Positions 1 through 9,017 of a stretch of DNA of 64,000 nt are shown here, piece by piece (the stretch's first letter is position 1; the number at the start of each line of letters is the position of its first letter). Source of the DNA: JAGPUQ01 sp036677085 (GTDB lineage: Bacteria; Pseudomonadota; Gammaproteobacteria; Pseudomonadales; Porticoccaceae); assembly GCA_036677085.1 (NCBI GenBank), contig JAKFFI010000017.1, positions 147,587-211,586 on the forward strand. The letters run 5' to 3'. The notes under the pieces are model-generated. The model was given only the letters and a program-made list of their open reading frames with translations, was not told the origin of the DNA and did no database searches. The translations under genes were made by a program, and so were the position numbers.

Positions 1-332
1 CGAAAGCCGCCATCGAAGGCGGCAAGGTGCAGATCAACGGTCAGCGCGCCAAACCCAGCAAGGAAATCGAGCCGGGAATCACTCTTACCATCCACCAGGG
101 CTGGGAGGAAAAAACCCTGGTAGTGACGGCCTTGTCCGAGCAGCGTCGGGGCGCCGCCGAAGCCGCGCTGTTGTACGCCGAAACCCCCGAAAGTCTGGTC
201 AAGCGCGAACAGCGAGCCGCCGCCCGCCGCGCCGCGCGCGAGGGCATCCAGTATCCGGACGAACGCCCCAGCAAAAAACAGCGTCGTCAGATCATCAAAT
301 TCCGCAGCCTCGATTTTTCCGACCCCGCATGA
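1..332 (+). CDS. hslR: Heat shock protein 15 (S4-domain RNA-binding protein), 5' end missing
   Basis: Hsp15 binds free 50S subunits carrying a nascent chain and helps recycle stalled ribosomes. The frame is open from base 3, so the true start lies outside the window. The visible part begins inside the S4 RNA-binding fold (KAAIEGGKVQINGQRAKPS) and ends in the basic Lys/Arg-rich tail typical of Hsp15 (PSKKQRRQIIKF). The GTG at 27 is internal to the S4 domain and is not a start. The stop is 10 bases before hslO, as in the hslR-hslO pairing of many gammaproteobacteria. The identification rests on the S4 remnant, the tail and the neighbour. Confidence 0.85.
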   Translation, partial: KAAIEGGKVQINGQRAKPSKEIEPGITLTIHQGWEEKTLVVTALSEQRRGAAEAALLYAETPESLVKREQRAAARRAAREGIQYPDERPSKKQRRQIIKFRSLDFSDPA

Positions 333-342
333 AACCTCCCGC

Positions 343-1233
343 GTGATACGACCTGTGCCAATAACTCTCAGCGACATCCATCAGCGTTTTCTGTTCGAGG
401 ACTACGACATCCGCGGCGAGATCGTATCGCTGCGCCAGTCCACCGCCGAGGTGTATCGACACAATCCCGGTCCAGCGCCGCTGCACACGCAGCTCGGCGA
501 GTTTCTCGCGGCTGCCGCTCTGATCAGCGCCAATCTGAAGACTGCCGGCACGCTCACGGTGCAGGCGCGTGGCGATGGACCCGTTCCCCTGTTGATGGCC
601 GACTGCACCGACCGCCAGAATCTGCGCGCCATCGCGCGCATGCCCGATCCCGGCGCCGTACTCAGTGACGATCTGCGCCAACTGGTGGGGTCCGGCCATC
701 TGAGCATCACCGTGACCATGCCCGGCCGCGAGCGTCACCAGGGCATAGTGCCGCTGGAACACCCGCGCCTCGCCGCCTGTCTCTCGGACTATTTCGCCCG
801 CTCCGAGCAACTGCCGACCCGCTTGTGGCTCGCAGCCGGCTCGAAAGCGGCCGCCGGCCTGCTGCTGCAGGCGCTTCCGGTCCAGCGCCAGACCCTGACC
901 GAGCGCGAGCGCTGCTGGGAATATCTGACTGCGTTGGCCGACACCCTCGCCGCCCACGAACAACTGACCCTCGGCCACGGCGCACAGCTGCACCGGCTGT
1001 TTCATGGCGAACAAGTGCGCCTCTACGATCCCACGCCGCTGCGGTTCGCCTGCAGCTGTTCACGGGAGCGTATCGGTGGCTCCATCATTGCCCTGGGACC
1101 GGAAACAGTGCGCGAGCTGCTGGCCAGCTCGCCGCTCCTGTCAACCGAGTGCCAGTTCTGCCACCAGCATTACGACTTTACCGAAACCCAGCTATCCGCA
1201 GCGGCGCTCGGCGCAGATCCCACGCTGCACTGA
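343..1233 (+). CDS. hslO: Hsp33 redox-regulated holdase chaperone
   Basis: This 296-residue protein is close to the usual Hsp33 length. Hsp33 is a cytoplasmic chaperone switched on by oxidation of a C-terminal zinc centre. The four zinc cysteines are present as CSC (in RFACSCSRERIGG) and CQFC about 30 residues later. The N-terminal domain carries typical Hsp33 text (FLFEDYDIRGEIVSL, LGEFLAAAALISANLK). The start is GTG at 343, just after hslR, and the pair is probably co-transcribed. The pckA gene follows on the same strand. Confidence 0.95.
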   Translation: MIRPVPITLSDIHQRFLFEDYDIRGEIVSLRQSTAEVYRHNPGPAPLHTQLGEFLAAAALISANLKTAGTLTVQARGDGPVPLLMADCTDRQNLRAIARMPDPGAVLSDDLRQLVGSGHLSITVTMPGRERHQGIVPLEHPRLAACLSDYFARSEQLPTRLWLAAGSKAAAGLLLQALPVQRQTLTERERCWEYLTALADTLAAHEQLTLGHGAQLHRLFHGEQVRLYDPTPLRFACSCSRERIGGSIIALGPETVRELLASSPLLSTECQFCHQHYDFTETQLSAAALGADPTLH

Positions 1234-1309
1234 CCCCGGCCAGCCGGGAGCACGGGACGCCGGAACCGAGGCCAGACCGCCGACACACCGGCCCTGCGCC
1301 CGCCGCCTG

Positions 1310-1336
1310 TTGCCACCGGAGTTTTTTTTGCATAAT
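1310..1336 (+). promoter_or_regulatory. Possible sigma-70-type promoter of pckA
   Basis: TTGCCA (1310-1315) and CATAAT (1331-1336) are separated by 15 bases, which include an eight-T run. They lie 54 bases upstream of the preferred pckA start. The spacer is shorter than the usual 16-18 bases, so this is a candidate only. Confidence 0.4.
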
Positions 1337-1389
1337 TGGCGCCCCCCGCCCGCACGAGCGCCCCAGTGACCCAGCGACAAGACTTCCCG

Positions 1390-2952
1390 ATGGCCCGGAC
1401 CGAACCAGCCGCGGTCAATGTGCATGCCGATCTGAGCACGGCCGAGTTGATTGAGCTGGCGCTGCAACGGGGGGAAGGGATCCTGACTCACAGCGGCGCA
1501 CTGCTGACCACCACGGGGCGCCATACCGGACGCTCGCCGGCCGATCGGTTCATAGTGGAAGAACCGAGCACCAGCGAAGACATTGCCTGGGGCCCGGTCA
1601 ACCGCCCGTTTGCCGCCGAGCGCTTCGACGCGCTCTGGAGCCGGGTTGAGGCCCATCTGGCGGAAGGCGACCGTTTTACCTCCGAACTCCACGTCGGCCA
1701 GGATCCTGAACATTACCTGCCGATCCGGGTCACCACCGAAACCGCCTGGCACAGCCTGTTCGCGCGCAACATGTTCATCCGGCCGCCCCGCTTCAACCCT
1801 TCCGGCAAGGAGCCGTGGAGAGTGCTGCACGCGGCCAGCTTTGCGTGCGAACCGCACCGCGATGGCACCACCAGCACGGGCGCGGTCATCATTCATTTTG
1901 CTCAGCGTAAACTGCTGATTGCGGGCATGCGCTATGCGGGCGAGCTGAAAAAAGGCATGTTTTCGGTGCAGAACTTCCTGCTGCCCGAGAAGGACGTGCT
2001 GCCCATGCACTGCGCGGCCAATGTCGGCGAAGCGGGCGACGTCACCCTGTTTTTCGGCCTGTCCGGCACCGGTAAGACGACGCTTTCCGCCGATCCCGAC
2101 CGCTACCTGATCGGCGACGACGAACACGGCTGGACCGAAGGCGCAGTATTCAACCTGGAAGGCGGGTGTTACGCCAAGACCATCGACCTGAGCCACGAAA
2201 ACGAGCCGGTGATCTGGGACGCCATCCGCTTCGGCGCCATCGTCGAAAACGTGATGATTGGAAAACACCGAATTCCGGACTACAGCGACACCTCCCTGAC
2301 CGAGAACGGTCGCTGCAGCTATCCGCTGGAGCACGTCGCCATGCGTTGCGTGCCCAACCGTGCTGGCGAGCCCGGTCACATCATCTTTCTCACCTGCGAT
2401 GTCACCGGCGTGTTGCCGCCGGTTTCGGTGTTATCCAAAGAAGGTGCCGCCTACCACTTCCTGAGCGGCTATACCGCCCGCGTCGGCTCCACGGAGTTGG
2501 GGGGCGAGGCGGGCATCAACCCCACCTTTTCCACCTGCTTCGGCGCTCCCTTCATGCCCCGGCCGGCGGGCGTCTACGCCGAACTGCTGATGAAACGCGC
2601 CGAGAGCTTCGGCAGCCAGGTGTACCTGGTGAATACCGGCTGGACGGGTGGTTCCGGGGGTGCCGGCGGCGTCGGCAAGCGTTTTCCAATCCCGGTGACC
2701 CGCGCCGTGGTCGCCGCCATCCAGGCCGGGGCACTGGACGACGTGGAAACCGTCAATCTTCCGTTACTGAATCTCGCCGTACCGCGCCACGTGCCCGGAG
2801 TCGACGACCACTACCTGACCCCGCGCAACACCTGGGCCGATCCCGCAGCCTACGACGTACAGGCTCGCAAACTCGCGGCGTTGTTTATCGAGAATTTCAA
2901 ACGCTTTGATGTCGCGGCCGCCATTGTCGCCGCCGGTCCCCGCCTCGACTGA
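1390..2952 (+). CDS. pckA: Phosphoenolpyruvate carboxykinase (ATP)
   Basis: Converts oxaloacetate and ATP to phosphoenolpyruvate, CO2 and ADP at the entry to gluconeogenesis. The ATP-type enzyme is shown by the P-loop GLSGTGKTTLSADP, followed by the metal-binding LIGDDEHGW and, further on, GGEAGINPTFSTCFGAPFMPR. From the ATG at 1390 it has 520 residues, close to the family norm of about 520-540. The frame is open further upstream to a TTG at 1336, but that codon overlaps the candidate -10 box. The gene follows hslR-hslO, as in pseudomonads. Confidence 0.96.
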   Translation: MARTEPAAVNVHADLSTAELIELALQRGEGILTHSGALLTTTGRHTGRSPADRFIVEEPSTSEDIAWGPVNRPFAAERFDALWSRVEAHLAEGDRFTSELHVGQDPEHYLPIRVTTETAWHSLFARNMFIRPPRFNPSGKEPWRVLHAASFACEPHRDGTTSTGAVIIHFAQRKLLIAGMRYAGELKKGMFSVQNFLLPEKDVLPMHCAANVGEAGDVTLFFGLSGTGKTTLSADPDRYLIGDDEHGWTEGAVFNLEGGCYAKTIDLSHENEPVIWDAIRFGAIVENVMIGKHRIPDYSDTSLTENGRCSYPLEHVAMRCVPNRAGEPGHIIFLTCDVTGVLPPVSVLSKEGAAYHFLSGYTARVGSTELGGEAGINPTFSTCFGAPFMPRPAGVYAELLMKRAESFGSQVYLVNTGWTGGSGGAGGVGKRFPIPVTRAVVAAIQAGALDDVETVNLPLLNLAVPRHVPGVDDHYLTPRNTWADPAAYDVQARKLAALFIENFKRFDVAAAIVAAGPRLD

Positions 2953-3034
2953 CGATCAGATACTGCCCGCTGCCCGACCGGACGGCGTTGCGACGCCTTA
3001 GCACGCAGGCAGAGAAGACAGCGCCATGGTCTGG

Positions 3035-4252
3035 TCAGGGATTGCCCTGCGCCAGACAGCCCTGCAGCCCGCGGCGATAGCAGCCCGCCGCGCCGGCGTG
3101 GTCGCCGAGCCCGGTCAACACTTCCGCCAGTTCGGCCTGGATTTCCGGTCTGTCAGCCACGCGCAACGCACGCTCCAGATAATCCCGTCCCTTGCCCCAG
3201 ATTCCCAGACGCCGGCAGAGCTGGCCCAGGGCCAGCAGCAGTTGCCACGACTCGCCCTGCCGACGCAGCCAGCCTTCCGCGACGCCCAGATGCCGGGGCA
3301 GTTCCGCGAGCGCTACCCGGGACCAATCCAGCACCAGGTCCGGCTCCCAGTTCCGCTCCAGGTGCCGGCGCAACTCCACCTCCGCAGCGGCGGGATCCCC
3401 AAGTCTGGCAAGCGCCCCGGCATGGGACCGCAGGCATTCGCCCCGATGCTGATACTCGCGCGGTATCCGCTTCCACAGCTCAGCCAGCGCGGCCCGGTGT
3501 TGCGGCAGGAACTCGCCATCGGGATCGACCGAAAATCCTTTCAGCAAGCCGGAATATATCTGCAGCTCCAACGCGGCCAGCTCGTCGGGCGACGCCACCC
3601 GGGCGCGCCGCAATCCCGGTAACAACCCGGCCAACCCGTCCCAGTCCTGTTGCCGGAGCAGGCAGTCCTGCAATCCGGCGAGCAAGCCGGGATGGTCGGC
3701 ATGCACGGCCAGCGCCGCCCGCAACTGCTCCACCGCGCGAGCATCATCTCCACCGCGGGCCGACAGACGGGCTCGCATCAGCGCCAGAGCGGCGTTGTCC
3801 TCGGGCACTTCGCGCGCAGCCGCAACCAGAAGCTCCTCCGCCTCGGCCTGCTGACCCAGGCGCGCCGCCGCATCCGCGGCCAGGACATAGTTGAGCCCGG
3901 GAATTTCCGAGCGCGGCGCCGACTCCACCAGGGCGCTGCGGGCACGCGCCCAATGCCCTTCGTAAAAGTCGGCAAGCGCCACCATGACTGCACGCCGGCT
4001 GCGCTGCGCGTTGCGGTGGCGCTGCCTGCGCCAGGCGTTTAGCGCTGGCTGCGTCAACCCCTGCCACAGCAACTTCAATCCGTACCAGCCCAGCACGATG
4101 ACGACCAACAGCAATGCCGTCAGCCAGAGACTGAGCTGAACCATGCGATCGCCGATCACGATCAGGATGTAGCCACGCGCATAGTCGAGGCCCCAGTACA
4201 CCACGCCACCCGCCAGCAGCATGGCCGCGAGGACCAGCAGTGCCTTTCTCAT
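3035..4252 (-). CDS. hemY: HemY-type TPR membrane protein of the heme operon
   Basis: HemY here is the gammaproteobacterial inner-membrane protein associated with haem synthesis, not the protoporphyrinogen oxidase of the same name. Two N-terminal membrane helices (about residues 3-25 and 40-62) precede a long alpha-helical tetratricopeptide region. The GYILIVIGDRMVQLSLW stretch between the helices is characteristic. It is the last gene of hemCDXY; its ATG overlaps the hemX stop by 4 bases (ATGA), which suggests translational coupling. Its biochemical role is not settled in the family. Confidence 0.88.
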   Translation of the reverse strand: MRKALLVLAAMLLAGGVVYWGLDYARGYILIVIGDRMVQLSLWLTALLLVVIVLGWYGLKLLWQGLTQPALNAWRRQRHRNAQRSRRAVMVALADFYEGHWARARSALVESAPRSEIPGLNYVLAADAAARLGQQAEAEELLVAAAREVPEDNAALALMRARLSARGGDDARAVEQLRAALAVHADHPGLLAGLQDCLLRQQDWDGLAGLLPGLRRARVASPDELAALELQIYSGLLKGFSVDPDGEFLPQHRAALAELWKRIPREYQHRGECLRSHAGALARLGDPAAAEVELRRHLERNWEPDLVLDWSRVALAELPRHLGVAEGWLRRQGESWQLLLALGQLCRRLGIWGKGRDYLERALRVADRPEIQAELAEVLTGLGDHAGAAGCYRRGLQGCLAQGNP

Positions 4253-5373
4253 CGTGGCGCCACCCCACCACCGTGCTGCCGGGCACTGGCCAGATATTCC
4301 CGCACACGCTCCCGGGAGGCAGTGATGTCGGGCAGCGTCAATGTCACGGGCTCGGCCTGTAGGCCGACCAGCTCGGCGCGCAACGCCGGCGTGCGGGGAT
4401 CGAATCCGAAATGTGCATCCAGCAACTCCACCGCGCGCGCCAGGGAGTCGCGATAGATGCGCTCGTGGCGCTCCTGCACTGCAAGTTGCGCCTGTGACAG
4501 AATCAACTCTAGATATTGCTGCAGACGCGCTTCCTGAGCGTGGGAAAGCAGTGCGGGCGGCGGCGCATCGAGGGTGCGCACCCGCAGGTGTTCGGCGCTG
4601 AAGCGCCGCAGCGCCGCACCGGCGTTGCCCAGCAGCCGCGACCAGAAGCCGACCGGCGGCACCACATCCGCAGCGACGCCACCTGGGGCCGGCACCATCA
4701 CCGGACGCGGCGCAGGGTTCAGGGTGGCTATAGCGGTCTGAAGTGCGCTCAAGCGCAGATAAAGGCCTTCGATATCGACGCTGCCAGCCAGCCTCAGCGC
4801 GGTCATATCCGCAACCAATGCCGCCCGTACCGGATCGAGTCCGGGATCATTGAGCGGCGCCAGCAAGGCATCGGCGCGCTCCAGCAACGCCAGCGCGGAC
4901 GCCGCCGACCGTGCTTCCCAAAGCCGCTGGCTGGCCAGTCGCAGCACGTGTTCAACTTCCATGACCGCGAGCACGTCGCTGTCCGGAGCCGCCGCCAGGC
5001 GCTCCCTTTTTTCATGGTCGAGTCCGGCCCTGAGAGCAGTCAGCTCCGCCCGCAGCTGCTCGCGCTCCCGATCCTGGCTATCGAGCCGCCCGCGCAGCGC
5101 GCCCAGCTCTCCCGCCAGCGCCGCTACAGCGGCTGCGGTCGGCTCTGGCGCGGTCACCGGCGTCACCCGGGAATCGGCGGTCAGCCGGGACACGACCCTT
5201 TGTCCATACTGCTGCCATCCCAGATAACCGACCGTCGCGAGCGCCGCCAGCACCAACAGACGAACGCCCAGTTTGCGCGCCGGGGATCCTGCGCGCGGCG
5301 CGGCGGCACCCCCATCATTCGTACCGACCACCGACTCCCCTCTCTCTCCGGCCACACCGGCTCCCGTTGTCAT
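4249..5373 (-). CDS. hemX: HemX-type membrane protein of the heme operon
   Basis: This is a 374-residue HemX family member, often mislabelled uroporphyrin-III C-methyltransferase. One membrane helix (about residues 36-56, VRLLVLAALATVGYLGW) is followed by an Ala/Glu/Arg-rich coiled-coil stretch and a C-terminal helical domain. The ATG at 5373 overlaps the hemD stop (ATGA). A GTG at 5406 would extend it inside hemD and is less likely. It is probably a scaffold or regulator of haem enzymes at the inner membrane, by position and family. I see no catalytic methyltransferase motif. Confidence 0.85.
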   Translation of the reverse strand: MTTGAGVAGERGESVVGTNDGGAAAPRAGSPARKLGVRLLVLAALATVGYLGWQQYGQRVVSRLTADSRVTPVTAPEPTAAAVAALAGELGALRGRLDSQDREREQLRAELTALRAGLDHEKRERLAAAPDSDVLAVMEVEHVLRLASQRLWEARSAASALALLERADALLAPLNDPGLDPVRAALVADMTALRLAGSVDIEGLYLRLSALQTAIATLNPAPRPVMVPAPGGVAADVVPPVGFWSRLLGNAGAALRRFSAEHLRVRTLDAPPPALLSHAQEARLQQYLELILSQAQLAVQERHERIYRDSLARAVELLDAHFGFDPRTPALRAELVGLQAEPVTLTLPDITASRERVREYLASARQHGGGVAPR

Positions 5374-6152
5374 GTCCCCAATCGCTCGGGAGTGTACCAG
5401 CGGCACACCGCCTGCTCCATTTTCGCGGCGAGGGCGCTGGCGGCGATGAGGGGTTCAAAGCCCAGTCCGCGCGCGATGCCCGCCACCCGCGCGCCCGGCA
5501 CCAGACAAACCAAGCGCGGTATCGAACCGCCTGCGCGCTCCCGGGCGCGATCCACGATCGGGCGCAACGCGCGCAACACTTCGCCGCTGTGGGTAACCAG
5601 CAACAGCGGACCGGGCGCCGCCAGCGCCGTGGACAGTTCCGGTTCCCAGCGTCGCTCCGGTACCCGCCGGTATACCTCGCAGTAATGCACACGGGCGCCG
5701 CGCGCGCGCAGGCCAGCGCGCAGCGCGTCGCGCCCGCCGGCGCCGCGAAAAATCACCAGCGTTTGCCCCTGGACAGCCTGCAACTCGGGCAATTTGAGGA
5801 GCCCTTCGGTATTGGCCTCGGATGGATGCCGGGCGGCGATGCCCCAGTCTTCGCGCAGTGCAGCGGCGGTCGCGGCGCCGACTGCGAAGATCGGCACGCG
5901 GGTCGGGAGCAAGCCCGCCGCGGCGAGTTGATCGAGCCCGTGACGGACGGCGTGGCGGCTGATAAATATCCAGCCGTCGGCGTCGGCCACCGTTACGGCG
6001 AGGTCCGCGTCCAGCGCGGGCCGGGATTCGATACCGAGCAGGGGAAAGGCATGCACATCCGCACCTCTGGCCGTCAGCCGTGCGGCCAGCGGATCGCCCG
6101 GTCGCGCGCTGCGCAATATCAGCACCCGCAACCCGGCGAGGGAAGCGGTCAC
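5370..6152 (-). CDS. hemD: Uroporphyrinogen-III synthase
   Basis: Cyclises hydroxymethylbilane to uroporphyrinogen III with inversion of ring D. The protein has 260 residues and the poorly conserved two-lobed family pattern, including the RAxxxxxLAxxLxxxG-like opening and a late THSGEVLRAL segment. It overlaps hemC upstream and hemX downstream by 4 bases each, so operon position supports the call as strongly as sequence does. Confidence 0.9.
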   Translation of the reverse strand: MTASLAGLRVLILRSARPGDPLAARLTARGADVHAFPLLGIESRPALDADLAVTVADADGWIFISRHAVRHGLDQLAAAGLLPTRVPIFAVGAATAAALREDWGIAARHPSEANTEGLLKLPELQAVQGQTLVIFRGAGGRDALRAGLRARGARVHYCEVYRRVPERRWEPELSTALAAPGPLLLVTHSGEVLRALRPIVDRARERAGGSIPRLVCLVPGARVAGIARGLGFEPLIAASALAAKMEQAVCRWYTPERLGT

Positions 6153-7078
6153 CGCACCTGCGCCAGCAAGGCGCCCGCACCCTGTGCGAGCAGCGCTTCC
6201 GCAAGCTGGCTACCCAGCGCCTCCGCGCGCATGGGGTCACCACGAATTTCGTCGCACAACAGCCGCGACCCGTCCACCGCTCCCACCAGAGCGCGCAGAT
6301 GCAACTGCCCGGTTGCGTCCAACTCACCGTAGCACGCGATGGGCACCTGACAGCCGCCCTGTAGATGGCGGTTGACCGCACGCTCGGCGTCCACACAGAT
6401 GGTGGTCGCCGCATCGGCCAGTGGCGCAACCAGCGCCTGGACCCGCTCATCGTCGAGGCGACACTCGATGCCGAGAGCGCCCTGCCCGGCCGCCGGCAGC
6501 GATACTTCCGGCGCCAGGCGTGCCGCAATGCGTCCGGCGAAACCGAGCCGCAGCAGACCGGCGCTGGCCAGGATCAGGACATCAAAGTCGCCCCGATCCA
6601 GGCGCGCAAGGCGGGTGTTGACGTTGCCGCGCACCTCGCGCACATCAAGGTGCGGAAACCGCGCCAGTAGCTGGCAGCGCCGGCGCAGGCTGGCGGTGCC
6701 GACGCGGACACCCGGGGGCAATTCGTCCAGTGCGCGCCATTGCCCGCCGACCAGGGCATCGCTGGGATCTTCCCGAGCACAGATCGCCGCCAATCCCAGA
6801 CCGGGCGGAAAATCCATGGGCACGTCCTTCATGGAATGCACCGCGAGGTCGGCGTCGCCGACCAGCAGCGCCTGCTCCAACTCCTTCACGAACAGTCCCT
6901 TGCCGCCGACCGCCGCGAGGGATCGATCCAGCAGGCGATCGCCCTGGGTGGTGAAACCCAGAATTTCGACCGCTACGGCAGCACCATGGACGCGTTCGAG
7001 CTGGGCCTTGATATGGTGGGCTTGCCAAAGCGCGAGGGGACTTTCGCGGGTGGCGATACGCAGGCGCTGGGGTGACAT
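6149..7078 (-). CDS. hemC: Porphobilinogen deaminase (hydroxymethylbilane synthase)
   Basis: Polymerises four porphobilinogens to hydroxymethylbilane on a dipyrromethane cofactor. Family landmarks are RIATRESPLALWQA at the N terminus, FVKELEQALLVGDADLAVHS, and LQGGCQVPIACYGE, whose cysteine carries the cofactor. Its 309 residues match the usual length. It is the first gene of hemCDXY and lies 17 bases downstream of the algR stop on the same strand, so it may be read through from the regulatory genes. Confidence 0.97.
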   Translation of the reverse strand: MSPQRLRIATRESPLALWQAHHIKAQLERVHGAAVAVEILGFTTQGDRLLDRSLAAVGGKGLFVKELEQALLVGDADLAVHSMKDVPMDFPPGLGLAAICAREDPSDALVGGQWRALDELPPGVRVGTASLRRRCQLLARFPHLDVREVRGNVNTRLARLDRGDFDVLILASAGLLRLGFAGRIAARLAPEVSLPAAGQGALGIECRLDDERVQALVAPLADAATTICVDAERAVNRHLQGGCQVPIACYGELDATGQLHLRALVGAVDGSRLLCDEIRGDPMRAEALGSQLAEALLAQGAGALLAQVR

Positions 7079-7095
7079 GCAGGGTGCGACCGTAC

Positions 7096-7833
7096 TCAGA
7101 TTTGATCGAGCAATTTCTTGAGGCCGACGATATGCCGGCGGCTGACCTGGGGCCTGATATCGAGATCCCGCAAGCGCACAAAATTCTGGCCATCGTGATT
7201 GCGATCCAGGCCTTCGATGTGCGCTATCGACACCAGCGCATTGCGATGCACGCGGATGAAGCGCCCTTCGAACTCCTGCTCCAGGTCCCGCAAGGTCTCA
7301 TCGAGCAGGGACTCACTGTCGCCATGATACGCGGTGACGTATTTGTGGTCGGCCTGAAACAGCGCCACTTCCGCCACCGGTACCAGATCCAGGCCGCGCC
7401 GGTTGCGCGCCGTGATGTGGGTGCGTCCGTCCAGCATCATCCCCGGCAACTGCCGCAGCTCCGCGAGTTGCGCCTTGTTGATGCGTCGCGCGCGATTGAG
7501 GGCTGCGGCCAGGTCCGCTTGTCGCACCGGCTTGAGCAAATAGCCGACCGCCTGGGAGGAGAATGCCTCCACTGCATAATCGCCGTAGGCAGTGCAGAAG
7601 ATCACCGCCGGCGGCGGGTCCAGCTCGGCCAGATACTGCGCGGCGGCGAGACCGTCCATGCCCGGCATGCGCACATCCATCAACACCACGTCTGGACTCA
7701 GGTCGCGCGCCATCCGCACCGCTTCCTGACCGTGGCCGGCCTGACCGATGATGCGGAACCCGCCGAGCGCCAGCACCATGCGCGCCAGGCGCTCCCGCGC
7801 CAGAGGCTCATCGTCGACAATCACTACGTTCAT
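7096..7833 (-). CDS. algR: LytTR-family response regulator, AlgR type
   Basis: A 245-residue regulator with an N-terminal receiver domain: acidic pocket VDDE at residues 6-9 and phospho-acceptor Asp53 in LMDVRMPGMDG. The C-terminal LytTR DNA-binding domain includes FIRVHRNALVSIAHIEGL and ends QVSRRHIVGLKKLL. The gene sits between a LytS-type kinase and hemC, the arrangement of algZ(fimS)-algR-hemC in Pseudomonas, where AlgR controls alginate, twitching and surface glycolipids. By analogy it could control surface functions here. The target genes cannot be read from this window. Confidence 0.88.
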   Translation of the reverse strand: MNVVIVDDEPLARERLARMVLALGGFRIIGQAGHGQEAVRMARDLSPDVVLMDVRMPGMDGLAAAQYLAELDPPPAVIFCTAYGDYAVEAFSSQAVGYLLKPVRQADLAAALNRARRINKAQLAELRQLPGMMLDGRTHITARNRRGLDLVPVAEVALFQADHKYVTAYHGDSESLLDETLRDLEQEFEGRFIRVHRNALVSIAHIEGLDRNHDGQNFVRLRDLDIRPQVSRRHIVGLKKLLDQI

Positions 7834-7843
7834 GGCGCTTCCC

Positions 7844-8926
7844 TCACCAGGCCAGTGGATAACTCAGTGTCGTCACATAGTGCTCGCCGTCAGTCAGAAA
7901 CTCGACGCGGGCACGAGGTCCGAAGTGCGCTTCCAGACGCCGCCGGACATTGTCCATTGCCGACTTGCTGCCCTTATTATGCCGCATGCGCGGATTGAAG
8001 GGATTGCGCACCGAGATGGTCACCCGGTCGCCGGCCCGCCGCACGCGGATCTCCACGGAACCCCCCGCCGGGAGTAACTGAATGCCGTGGTAAACGGCAT
8101 TTTCGAGCACCGGCTGCAACGACAGGCAGGGAATCTGTACGCCGGCCCCGTAATCACCGATCTCCCACTCGGTGCGCAGGCGATCACCCAGGCGCATTTT
8201 TTCGATGGCCATGTAACTGCGACACAGCGCCAGCTCTTCGCGCAACGGTACCAGCGTTTGAGCGTCGCTGAGGGCACGGCGGAACAGATCGGAAAGATCT
8301 TCAACTACCCGCTCGGCCTTTTCGGGGTCGGAGCCGATCAGGCTGGCGATCATGTTCATGCTGTTGAACAAAAAATGCGGTCGAATCCGCGCCTGCAACG
8401 CCTGAATGCGCGCTTCCAGTTCGGCGCGTTGCTGGATCCGCAATTGCTGCTGCAAGTAGAGATACCGCAGCAGAATGCCGGCGGGTATCGCGGTCACCAC
8501 CACCACATTCAGCGCACGGCCAAACCCGAACACTCCGCCGAGACTCCAGGCCACCACATAATCCGCCGCGACGCCAACCACGAACGCGACCGCCAATACC
8601 AGGCCAAAACTGATGACGGCGCTCCAGGTGTAGCGCACCCCGATGAGCCAGCGATTGCATTCGCAGAGTACCAGTACACTCAACAGTGCAATCCAGATCG
8701 CCATGAACGCAATGTTGCCAAACCCCAGCCAGTCGAAATTTTCGATACCGGAACGGGCAACCGCCATCAGCACCGACAACAGCAACGAAATGACGATGAC
8801 CGCCAGCAGGCCCTCGCCACGGCACAGATCCGGCAGAAAGTAGTCAACCTCGTACAAAGACACCGGCCGCCGCCGCGGCAGCCGTTTTTCATACTTTTCA
8901 TACCAGCGCAAAATTCGCTCCATCAT
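7844..8926 (-). CDS. algZ: LytS/AlgZ-type sensor histidine kinase
   Basis: A 360-residue membrane kinase of the His_kinase (PF06580-like) family. About four hydrophobic segments (residues 40-160) precede the phospho-acceptor region RIRPHFLFNSMN, with His184, and a C-terminal ATPase domain with LSLQPVLENAVYHGIQ. The algR start is 10 bases downstream. It is divergent from argH and is the equivalent of fimS/algZ. The unorthodox kinase lacks a recognisable periplasmic sensor domain, so the signal is unknown. Confidence 0.85.
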   Translation of the reverse strand: MMERILRWYEKYEKRLPRRRPVSLYEVDYFLPDLCRGEGLLAVIVISLLLSVLMAVARSGIENFDWLGFGNIAFMAIWIALLSVLVLCECNRWLIGVRYTWSAVISFGLVLAVAFVVGVAADYVVAWSLGGVFGFGRALNVVVVTAIPAGILLRYLYLQQQLRIQQRAELEARIQALQARIRPHFLFNSMNMIASLIGSDPEKAERVVEDLSDLFRRALSDAQTLVPLREELALCRSYMAIEKMRLGDRLRTEWEIGDYGAGVQIPCLSLQPVLENAVYHGIQLLPAGGSVEIRVRRAGDRVTISVRNPFNPRMRHNKGSKSAMDNVRRRLEAHFGPRARVEFLTDGEHYVTTLSYPLAW

Positions 8927-8945
8927 GCCGCCCTTGGTCCCGGTT

Positions 8946-8951
8946 TATAAT
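8946..8951 (+). promoter_or_regulatory. -10 box upstream of argH
   Basis: A perfect TATAAT lies 66 bases before the argH start, in the short divergent gap with the sensor kinase. No convincing -35 hexamer sits 16-18 bases upstream, so activator dependence or a false match are both possible. Confidence 0.45.
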
Positions 8952-9017
8952 ACGCGCCTTCCTACTATCCAGCCGCACACCCTGCTGGTGTGCGCAAGTC
9001 GCAAACCCGGACACCCT

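Noticed and set aside
295..1014. Long minus-strand ORF opposite hslO (and many similar ones opposite pckA, argH, spoT, mutM, lysA)
   Set aside because: They mirror high-GC coding frames, show no family features, and overlap clearly identified genes.
1336..1389. TTG start extending pckA by 18 residues
   Set aside because: The codon overlaps a likely -10 box, and the extra residues do not resemble PckA. ATG at 1390 gives the family length.
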